A model generated the notes under the pieces. It was not told the origin of the DNA and did no database searches. It saw only the letters and a list, made by a program, of their open reading frames with translations. 64,000 bases of DNA, from positions 175,372 to 239,371 of the forward strand of contig JAOPHQ010005713.1 of the NCBI GenBank assembly GCA_030340625.1, written 5' to 3'. Of this stretch, positions 32,680-41,223 are shown one piece after another. The translations under genes were made by a program, and so were the position numbers. Position 1 is the first letter of the stretch. Each line of letters starts with the position of its first letter. The stretch comes from Merluccius polli. Taxonomy: Eukaryota > Chordata > Actinopteri > Gadiformes > Merlucciidae.

Positions 32680-35600
32680 GGGTGAATTCAGGTATATTGG
32701 GACATTTTTTGTAATTTCAGCTTCAGAGTTTTTATTTGTCATCAAGTTACAAACATAACCCAATCAATGAGACATTTATGAATTTCTCAAGGTCTCTACA
32801 TCATTTAAGTGAAAAAAGTAAGTGTTCATGACATTTTATGAATGCATGGTTCACTATTTTAGTGGAGTTGACACAAAACTTTTAAGCGACTTGTTTGGTA
32901 ATTTGGGACAGTATGTTTGGTAATTTGGGACAGTATGTTTGGTAATTTGGGACACAGACTGCTGGGTGTAGATTCATGTATTGAACAATGATTAGACATT
33001 TTAAAAACATTTTAATGGATTCTTTAACCATAAATATATCTTTAAGGTTATGCATTATGTATAATCTACTGATTTGGTTGGATTTAACAGATCATTACGG
33101 CCATAAACTTCAGATTTAGAGTATCGACTTTAAATTAGGCCTACACCAGAAAATCCAGCAAGTTTTTTTTTTTAAAAACAAAACACTTTATTCATATTTT
33201 GTAGTGATGCTTTCATAAATTCAACAGGTCATGTAACAATTATAGACAACCAACAGTACACAAATTCATCAATATCTACTAACTCACAAACATTAATAAC
33301 GGATCATTCATTATTTCCAGAAAACTTATTATCATCTGTCCTATCTATCAGATCATGAGGCTAGGTCTCATTAAAACATTTCCAAACATTTATTTATAAA
33401 CTCACATAAGTGATCAACTGGCACTTGTCCTGAAATGGTAGCCTAACATATTAGTGCAATTTCCATGAACATCTATATAAATGTTATAAAAAAAAACATA
33501 TCCAGGTCTAGTCATTAACAATTTCATTGGGACATAACATTACAAATACAACATATTAGTGCAATTTCCATGAACATCTTAATGATCGGCCTATTGACTT
33601 TTTTCTATAATCTACAAATGAGTGTCACATTCAAAGGCAGTCCTTGCAAAGGTATGACTCATCATCATCAAGTATTCCATTGTCTTCCCCACAAGTCAGA
33701 TGATACCACTTTTTGCAGGAATTACAGGACATCCACTCCTCATCTCCCTTTGGATCATCTTTGTCCCCATACTTCACTCCACAAATGCTGCACAAATTCT
33801 CTGTTTTCTCTCCCTTTTCGGGTTGTTTCCCCTTCCCTGTCCCCTTCCCTTTCCCCTTGCCTTTCCCCTTAACTCTGTTTCGGACATATTCAAAGTGTGC
33901 TTCGCTTGTCAGGTAACTGCTTGGAGGCTTGGATCTTTTCACCTTGCTGGTAGAGGGGCGTGCACGGGAAGGCAATGTGATCAGCTCATCAAAACTTGTC
34001 TTGACCTCAACTATGTTGCTGGGATCTGGAGGCATCATGTCAGCTGTGTGGATAGGCCCATATGTCGGAACATATGGAACAGCAGTACTGTCCAGGGTGG
34101 TGGACGCTTCTAGGTCATCTGTTGCTGACACATCCAGGTTGAGTGCAAGGGGGGTGTCCAACAGTGGGATCAGCATTTCAGTGAAGGCAGTATCAGTGTC
34201 AGTTGCAGGAGCTTCTTCTCTATCAGTAGCAGGAGCTTCCTCTCTGTCAGTTGTCAGACTTGGAGCAAACAGACACTTGTCAATGCGGGCTGGGTCCAGA
34301 GGATGGATTCCGCTGCCCCTAAATCCAGCTCTGGCATTCTCGGCTGTTGCTGCACTTCTCCATGCCTTGGAAAGGATGCCAAGAAACAGACACTTTTGCA
34401 GCTTCAGCCCACCATTCTCCCTGGTAAAGACACAACCCTCTAAGTTCCAGTGGTGTTTTAGACTTCTGAAAAAGGCCCTGTCTGCTGGCTGTAGAATGTG
34501 GGTTGTGTGTGGAGGAAAGCAGATGACGTGCACATTATTTGTCTTCATTAGTTCTAAGAACTCCAAATTAAAAACATGAGAGCTGTGCCCATCCAGAAGT
34601 AAGACATGTGGCCGGGGGTCATCTCTTGGAAGACAAGCAACAAATTGCTTCCCCCAGTCGAGAAACACTTCTGTGTTGATCCATCCAGTCTCAGTTGCTT
34701 TGACCAGAGTGTTGGTGGGCGCTCCGTAACACCACTCAGATCGCAAACGCTTCGCCTTGAAAATGACCATAAGTGGCCCATATTCCCCAGCTGCGTTGAG
34801 ACTTGCCAATAGGGTGGTGGTCTCCCCTCGCTCATTGGAAGTGACCTCAAAGCAGGGCGAGCCTACTGGTGACACCACCCTCGAGGACACAAAATGGTCC
34901 TGCAAACCAGTTTCGTCACAGTTCCATAAGTGTGAAGGGACATCCTGGATTCCAAGTTCATTTATGATATCCTCATACATATGGAACCATTTGCCAACAA
35001 CTACTGGGTTGAAACAAGCAGCCCGAGCTGCAGAGAGGGCCTCTGGCTTCCTCATTCCAAGACGAGGATGTCTCTTCATGAAGGCCTCAAACCAATAGTG
35101 GCCTGCCTGACCTTTACCCTCAGAGAAGCCTTTTAACCCATTTACCCTGGCAAACTGAAAAGCCAGCTTCTGGATTTCTGGCTTCCTCATACCTCGTGTT
35201 GCTAAATTTTCGATTATCTTCGCTAAGTTACCCTCATCCAGCTCTGATAGGACTGGCTTTCGTCCTGCCACATGCTTGTGTCCATGTATCACACCTTTAG
35301 CCCGTCTTTGGAGGGTGGATTTGGGGACATTCCAGGCCCTGGCAAGATAATGGAGTGGAGGTCTTTTACCTGCCGTTTCCAGCTCTCTGTACTCCTGCAA
35401 TGCTCCCTTCATTCTGTCTTCCTTCCACATGTTGTACTTCCCTGTTATTTTCCCCTGTTTGTTCTCTCTCCCTTGCACTTTCTCTCTTGATCTGTCTGTC
35501 TCTTTCCTGGGTGCCATTCTATTCTGCAAAATGAATTACTTCACAGATGAGAACAAAGTCATAGATTAGGCAAAATGCACAAGAAGAGTCTACACCTAGC

Positions 35601-36404
35601 CTACATACATAGGTTTACTGCTTGATAGCACACTTAATTATGTCTTATGTCACTACCACATAGGGCCTATGCTTTTGCTATAATGTTTTAAAAACATGAC
35701 CTTTATTAGTACTAATTTGTCAGGAAATTATTGGCATAAAATCATCTGACCCATTTACAAGGCCCACTACACACAGCTCTGATGGTTAGCAACATTAGCC
35801 GCTAATTCCTGCTAAAAGTTAAAAGTAAATATCTGCTAAAAGTTGCCTAGGATACATCACTGAGGTTTTGTGTTGTAATAAATGTGACTCTCACTTTTAG
35901 TCATTATGTATGACTAAATTATTGACACATGTCATTTCATACCCTAAAAACTTTGTCCCAAATTACCTGAAACATGCTGTCCCAATTTACCAAACCACAT
36001 TTGGTAATTTGGGACAACAAGAAAATGCTAAAATTAAAATAATATAAACATAATTTCAAAACAATGTTTGTTTATTTTAGTTAACTATTACATCATACAT
36101 ATTTGTTCAACATTGGTGTCCACATTATATTACTCACACATTTTACAGCCTTATATTCAAATCCACATAAACCCTATGTCATTTCTCTTACCTCTTGATT
36201 TTGGGGGCCAACTTCCTGTTTGATGCTGACCACACCCCCCTGTGTGATGTCACCTAAGTTATGTCATGTGACTTCAGTAGTATGCTTCCTAGGCAATGTA
36301 TTAGTACCCTTAACTTTACCATAGCCTTTTCAAGGCAGAAGTAAAATGCTTTTTCCTTATGCTGTCCCAAATTACCTGATGTCCCAATATACCTGAATTC
36401 ACCC
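32680..36404 (-). mobile_element. pogo-2: complete pogo-like transposon
   Basis: Perfect terminal repeats GGGTGAATTCAGGTATATTG lie at both ends, with TA duplications at 32678-32679 and 36405-36406. The 3,725-bp element encodes a single uninterrupted transposase on minus. Both ends carry extra GGTAATTTGGGACA motifs: three at 32893-32955 and several at 35950-36025 and 36355-36380. It sits within five bases of the end of the gypsy-2 LTR. Confidence 0.93.
33631..35517 (-). CDS. pogo-2 transposase fused to a C-terminal PHD finger, intact
   Basis: The ATG at 35517 opens a 628-residue protein (MAPRKETDRSREKVQG) with no internal stop. A TTTTGCAG acceptor just upstream suggests a 5' non-coding exon. 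Residues 30-80 form a helix-turn-helix (LHYLARAWNVPKSTLQRR). The CENP-B-like second DNA-binding region follows (IENLATRGMRKPEIQKLAFQ, GHYWFEAFMKRHPRL). The DDE_1 core has LWNCDETGLQDHF, HVLLLDGHSSHVFN and PPHTTHILQPADRAFF. The linker is acidic, then Lys/Gly-rich (KGKGKGKGTGKGK). The PHD finger is C4HC3: CSICGVKYGD, WMSCNSCKKWYHLTC, YLCKDC. It should act in the nucleus, cutting pogo ends at TA. The PHD may guide it to modified chromatin. The intact frame and ends suggest recent activity. Confidence 0.92.
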   Translation of the reverse strand: MAPRKETDRSREKVQGRENKQGKITGKYNMWKEDRMKGALQEYRELETAGKRPPLHYLARAWNVPKSTLQRRAKGVIHGHKHVAGRKPVLSELDEGNLAKIIENLATRGMRKPEIQKLAFQFARVNGLKGFSEGKGQAGHYWFEAFMKRHPRLGMRKPEALSAARAACFNPVVVGKWFHMYEDIINELGIQDVPSHLWNCDETGLQDHFVSSRVVSPVGSPCFEVTSNERGETTTLLASLNAAGEYGPLMVIFKAKRLRSEWCYGAPTNTLVKATETGWINTEVFLDWGKQFVACLPRDDPRPHVLLLDGHSSHVFNLEFLELMKTNNVHVICFPPHTTHILQPADRAFFRSLKHHWNLEGCVFTRENGGLKLQKCLFLGILSKAWRSAATAENARAGFRGSGIHPLDPARIDKCLFAPSLTTDREEAPATDREEAPATDTDTAFTEMLIPLLDTPLALNLDVSATDDLEASTTLDSTAVPYVPTYGPIHTADMMPPDPSNIVEVKTSFDELITLPSRARPSTSKVKRSKPPSSYLTSEAHFEYVRNRVKGKGKGKGKGTGKGKQPEKGEKTENLCSICGVKYGDKDDPKGDEEWMSCNSCKKWYHLTCGEDNGILDDDESYLCKDCL

Positions 36405-36414
36405 TAACATAAAT

Positions 36415-36429
36415 TGGGGGCTCGTCCGG
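36415..36429 (+). other. gypsy-2 primer-binding site
   Basis: TGGGGGCTCGTCCGG matches the complement of the 3' end of tRNA-Pro used by several LTR elements. It lies five bases after the LTR end. Confidence 0.75.
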
Positions 36430-36507
36430 TCTTTGCAAAGTACATTTTTTGTTGTGCTTGCAGAGCAGTAATCCGCCGCTTGTTTTTGGTTGGCAGTTTC
36501 TCATAGG

Positions 36508-37804
36508 ATGTCTTTTGATATGGACAGATTTGCGCTTGATCCGACTGTGGATAAATTGGAGCGATGCACAAAAGCTGAGTTAGTTTTGATTGGCAATTTC
36601 TTTGATGTAGCTATTCCGATAAATGCTAAAAAAGATGAGCTAAAACAGCTTTTGGTGGAGCAGCTGGCGGTAGGGGGTGGTGATAAAAAGCCTAAGACGG
36701 ATAGTGCACCTGAGGTGTTAGTCGAGGAGATGGAAGCTGGTGCTGCCATGGCCTCACTAGCGTTCAGCGACGGGGCGGTGTTAGGGGCCGAGGCTTCTGC
36801 TGCCGCCCGATGTATAGCACAGATCAAATACCGGTGATACAGGCTGGGCTTGAGACGGAGGATCTCAAGTTGACGCTCCGCCTAAGAGAGGTGGAGCTGC
36901 AGACAAAGACAAAGGAGTGCGAGCTCATGCTTTTGTGCATACGGGCTATGGAGGTTCAGAGGTTTCCCGGCACGTCCACCCCCGTGAGCGCGCTCCCTTA
37001 TGCTGCTCCGCCTGAGCGGTTCGATGTTAGCAGGCAAATTCGCTTAGTGCCACAATTCAGAGAGGATGATGTTGACTCGTATTTTAAAGCTTTTGAGCGC
37101 ATCGCAGTAACATTGGGGTGGCCGAAGGAAGTGTGGTGCCTGTTGTTGCAATGTAAATTGATAGGAAAAGCACAGGAGGTTTGCAATAGTCTGTCCATAG
37201 AGGAAAGTCTTTATGACATTGTTAAGGCCACTGTATTAAGAGCTTACGAATTGGTCCCTGAAGCATACCGACAGAAGTTTAGAGGATGTGAGAAAGCTGC
37301 CAAGCAAACACACGTTGAATTCGCCCGTGAGAAAACGATTCTTTTTGATAAATGGTTGGCCGCATGTAAAGTTGCAAATTTTGCTCAGCTCCGCGAGTTA
37401 CTCCTGGTGGAGGAATTCAAAATGTGCCTCCCAGACAAAATTGTTGTCTATTTAAATGAGCAGAAAGTAGAGTCGATGTCAAAAGTGGCCGTGCTCGCCG
37501 ATGAGTTTGTTTTGACACACCGAGTTATTTTTCCCACTGGGCGCCGTGAGCAACCGGCGTTTTTAAATTCGGTGAAAACTTCTAGAGCGTCACCTCCAAG
37601 ATCTCCAGCTAATCTGATGTCTCCTGGCAGTCCAGAATGCTATTACTGCCATGAAACGGGCCATGTTATTTCTCACTGCCCTGTTATCAGTCGGAAAGAG
37701 CAGAGTGCGCGGAACCCCAAAAGTGTGGGTTTTGTTCAGTCAGTCCCTTCTCTAGCACCTGTCGGCAGAAACGAGAATAAAAACGATTGCGTGGCTGACA
37801 GTTA
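36508..37804 (+). pseudogene. gypsy-2 gag (SCAN-like capsid, zinc knuckle), one frameshift
   Basis: From the ATG at 36508 the first frame has a SAP-like start (KLERCTKAELVLIGNFFDVA, KKDELKQLLVEQL). Near 36800 the frame changes and the protein continues through a SCAN-like capsid region (PERFDVSRQIRLVPQF, DSYFKAFERIAVTLGWPKE, AYRQKFRGCEK). It ends with a CCHC zinc knuckle (CYYCHETGHVISHC) and a TAG at about 37802-37804. SCAN-like domains mediate capsid assembly. The single frameshift makes this copy defective. Confidence 0.8.
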
Positions 37805-37812
37805 GGTACCGG

Positions 37813-39706
37813 CAGTGGCATGTAAAAAACAGGTGGGGCTAGGCTAATTTTTTTTTTTTTTAAATGACGTACCAGTGTCCGTGACGTCACCCGTTTGTTT
37901 TCACAGTCGTGGCTATCTTTGTAGAGGTTGACTCCACCTGCTCCCGGCTATCCTGCACAACACAGGACTGTATGTAAAAATCTAGTTCAACATCTGACCT
38001 GTGGAAGGCAGTAATACGCTAAACAGCGTCTAAACCTATCAGTACACCAAGCTAATGTGGAGGGGGTATTAGAATATATTCAAACAAATTACGGGGCATT
38101 TTAAATTTGTTTGAAATTCATTTTTGGAAAAAGTTACAGCCCTAATATATTACAAATAAAATTGGTAATTTTCATAAAAAAGCAAAAGTATTTCAAAATA
38201 GAGATTGAGCTTTCTTCATTGGTCTGACTTATGTGTCAGTGTCCCACCATGCTGTTTGTAGCCCTGGCTTGGTGTGTCCCATTCTCTATTCAGCCCTCAG
38301 CTCCACCCACAAGGAACTGTGGAAAGATAACCAGGACAGCAGGCAGGTACCAGGGCTGTCACAACCATTACAAATAAAATATACTTTAACACTATTCAGT
38401 ATGCTGGGCTTTTGGTTTTTGAACTAAGTGACTGTTATCCATGTATCATATATATTTAATTAATAAAGTACATTAGTACAGCTTTTAATGTTTTATTGCT
38501 GACATCAATACATTGCAATAATGAAAGTATAGTTTTTAAACTTTAAACTAAGCTTCCGCAAACCTAAAATGACACTAGTGCAAACAGCTGTAAGAGCCAC
38601 TATAAGAACCCAATATCATGTTACCATGGAGTACACCTCCCATAGGCCTAGGTAGTGTCCTGGAGGAGAAATCAAAGATAATAGCTGTGAAAGAAAAGAT
38701 TCAGAATGGCCTGTCTTGGTTTAAAGCCCACTCACCACGACAAGGTGCAGGCCAGGAGTGGGGACATATAAGACGGGACAAACATAAACAGACACAACAT
38801 TGACAAGAACAACGCTTAACTGTCACTGTGTTACATGGCAGAAGGTATCGCAGCACAACCACCATCTGTGATTTACAGGAGACATCCGTTGTCTCGTCGG
38901 CCTGTACAGCAACAAATGATGTCTCGTCCACTTGTTTGGCTGTCCCTGTCCACTTCATACATGCAGTCTAATAGTTCGTTCTGTATGGTGATGTCCCTTT
39001 GAATACGGGCTGAGCGTCATAGTGCCGCTGAAGCCGAGCATCGCCCTCACACATCGTCTCAAAAATACACCGGAATATCCCCGGATTCAGAGAGTCCGCC
39101 GACTCGTCGTGACCCCGCAGTGCTGTCTCACATTTCCCACACAGTTTAATACAAGTGATGATCCGACCGAGTACATACCTGTTTTCGTTTGCGTACCTCC
39201 GACATGCTTGTTAGCAACTTCTCACACGGCGCACAGGTGAGGACGAAGTCACTCGAGTCATGACTCATCACGCGCGCCGCACACTACAGCCAATAGCTGC
39301 GAACAATGAAATTACGCTGTAGCGGAACGAACCATATATGTCCATAGCAGTGCCGGTGGGGATAGCCCTACCATAAGAAAAATATTTTTCTCCGTCCACT
39401 TCAACGGAGAACATTCTGAGCATGCGCATTTCAATCTTTCAAGTCCAATACACACTACCATTAGGCTGGTGGGGCAAGAGCCACTTCTTGCCCCACCAGA
39501 CGAACTCAGTCTGAAGAAGCAAGCTAGGGTCGACTAAAAATGAACTAAAAGCGCCAAACTTATTATTTTACAGTACTTTCTGGGGAGATTTTTTTGAAAT
39601 ATATATATATATATTTTTAAAAAAAATTATATATAATTTTTTTTTCTTTTCTTGTGAGAGTAGGTGGGGCAGAGCCCCACCTGCCCCTAATGACCAGTCG
39701 CCACTG
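37813..39706. mobile_element. hAT element between gypsy-2 gag and protease
   Basis: Ends CAGTGGC and GCCACTG bound 1,894 bp. The 8-bp duplication GGTACCGG is perfect at 37805-37812 and 39707-39714. It is internally deleted and keeps only a small transposase fragment on minus (38701-38958). The right end is related to a fragment at 12123-12170. Confidence 0.88.
38840..38958 (-). pseudogene. hAT transposase fragment (catalytic region)
   Basis: The minus strand reads VDETSFVAVQADETTDVSCK then SQMVVVLRYL. This is the first-aspartate region of hAT transposases of the DUF4371/ZMYM type (ADETTDVS is the signature). About 40 residues are left and the rest of the gene is gone. Confidence 0.75.
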
Positions 39707-39709
39707 GGT

Positions 39710-39871
39710 ACCGGCCTCATCCTAAAAGGTTTAGTCTCGCTGACAGGAAAGGAGGAAGATCAGGTGCCAATCACTATACTGCGTGACACGGGAGCCACGC
39801 AGTCGCTCTTCCTGTTAGACAATGTGTTACCGTTCTCAGATAAATCATCCTGTGGTTCGGATGTCCTCATA
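39710..39871 (+). pseudogene. gypsy-2 protease fragment
   Basis: In frame TGLILKGLVSLTGK then VPITILRDTGATQSLFL, a retropepsin with the DTGA active site. It stops at 39871 where satellite sequence begins, so the remaining pol domains are absent. Confidence 0.8.
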
Positions 39872-40015
39872 TTTACATGACGAATTGTTTTAAAAATTCA
39901 TAAAAAAATATGAGGGGAAGTAAAATGCTATACAAAGAGGTGTGTCTCATACAGCAAGTGTAGATCTACTGTTCTACACTAATTTTGAGCCAATAGATTA
40001 CATGACGATTTGTCA
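39865..40015. repeat. Single monomer of the 162-bp repeat
   Basis: CTCATATTTACATGACGAAT through CTCATACAGCAAGTGTAGAT and TTTTGAGCCAATAGATTACA matches one unit of the tandem array at 54118-54670, 14 kb away. Confidence 0.75.
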
Positions 40016-40059
40016 CGCCCCTAGACGTCTGATAGGCCTACTGATGCAAAAGGTACCCT

Positions 40060-40350
40060 CCCGCGTCTGTGTGAAACGATCTGGGTTCTCATAAACCCGT
40101 TCGCGGTGGTAAGAGACGAGCAGAGTCTACAGCGTCCATTCACTCCAATAATAACCCGGTCACGGTGATAGATTACGCTAACCCTAACCATAACCCTAAC
40201 CATAGGCCTAACCCTTTTTGGAGTGAATTGTTTCACAGTAGACTGCGGACGCTGTAGACTCTGCTCTGTGAGCGGGCGCTGTAGACTCTGCTCGTCTCTT
40301 AGCACCGCGAACGGGTTTATGAGAACCCAGATCGTTTCACACACACGCAG
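40060..40350. mobile_element. Palindromic MITE with telomere-like core
   Basis: The arm TGAAACGATCTGGGTTCTCA, continuing through AAACCCGTTCGCGG to GAGTCTACAGCG, is repeated in inverse at 40250-40345. Between the arms lie CCCTAACCATAACCCTAACC repeats. No coding capacity. Confidence 0.65.
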
Positions 40351-40550
40351 ACTTATTTCGTGGCCACGAAATAGTATGTCGTGCGCACGACTTAGTATGT
40401 CGTGCGCACGACTTAGCTACTTTTTTTTTTTTTTACCATGTCATATCTGGGGCTCCGTAGGCTACAACCCCCCCCGGAAAAAAAAAAAAAAAAAAACGTC
40501 CCGAATTTCAGCCAATCTCATCTGGTCACCCTACTCTCGTACCTGCCACG
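40351..40550. other. Short palindrome cluster and homopolymer runs
   Basis: It contains TTCGTGGCCACGAA and two copies of GTCGTGCGCACGAC, followed by T-runs, a C-run and an A-run. No gene is seen. Confidence 0.5.
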
Positions 40551-41223
40551 TAGGGGAGAGTGGGGTAAGTAGTGCCAATTTTTACTTAAAGTGCCCTTAA
40601 AGCAAGGGGATAACAGTAATGCCTCCAACTAAGATATCTACATAAAATTTAGGATGTTGTGCATCCCTGGGAACAATTACTTTGGATCTTAAACAAACGG
40701 TTTGAGAAATATAGCGGTTTTGTGGCACAACTTGCCCCACGTACGGGGTAAGTTGTGCCATTAGAGAAAATACACTGGGGTAAATTGTGCCATTGATAAT
40801 TGAAGTAAAACAGATCATTTTAATCTCACAAAATGCTATATAAAAGCAAGACAAATTCAATACAATTTACTTTTTTAACGTTTATTTAAAGTTTTAACAA
40901 CATCAAAGGCCACTTTTCTATAACAAGGCCTATACCATCAAATGAACACCTAACTGACCCTTATTCTTTACAGATCCAGCCTACTAGGCCTACAACTTAA
41001 CATCCTACTTGTCAATGCAGGGAAATATGAACTTCTGCTCCTTTCTGGCTATACCACCAAGTTTTGTGGTGTGGGTGGTTTACATAAAGATAATTTACAA
41101 CATCAAAGGCCAATTTGCTTAAACAAGGCCTAGCGCCACATGAACACATTATAAGCTACTCAGAACAAAATAAAAATTCCCAAATGAGCACCTAATCATA
41201 TGCATCTTCCTAGATTCGGCCTA

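Larger units (their letters stand above)
31083..36409 (+). repeat. gypsy-2 5' LTR (in three pieces)
   Basis: The pieces are 31083-31179, 32198-32679 and 36407-36409. The joined LTR would start TGTTA and end TAACA, a typical inverted pair. The middle piece contains AATAAA near 32565. The insertion duplications CTG and TA define the joints. Confidence 0.7.
31083..39871 (+). mobile_element. Ty3/gypsy element gypsy-2, 3'-truncated and thrice interrupted
   Basis: A 5' LTR begins TGTTACGG at 31083 and ends TAACA at 36409. In it sit a Harbinger MITE (31180-32194) and pogo-2 (32680-36404), which leave about 582 bp of real LTR. A primer-binding site (36415-36429), gag (36508-37804), an hAT insertion (37813-39706) and a protease fragment (39710-39871) follow. 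After 39871 the sequence changes to a monomer of the 162-bp satellite, and RT, RNase H, integrase and the 3' LTR are absent. Confidence 0.8.

Noticed and set aside
33929..34579. Large + strand ORF opposite pogo-2
   Set aside because: Antisense shadow of the intact transposase.
40185..40215. Telomere
   Set aside because: Only a few interrupted CCCTAA units inside a palindromic MITE.
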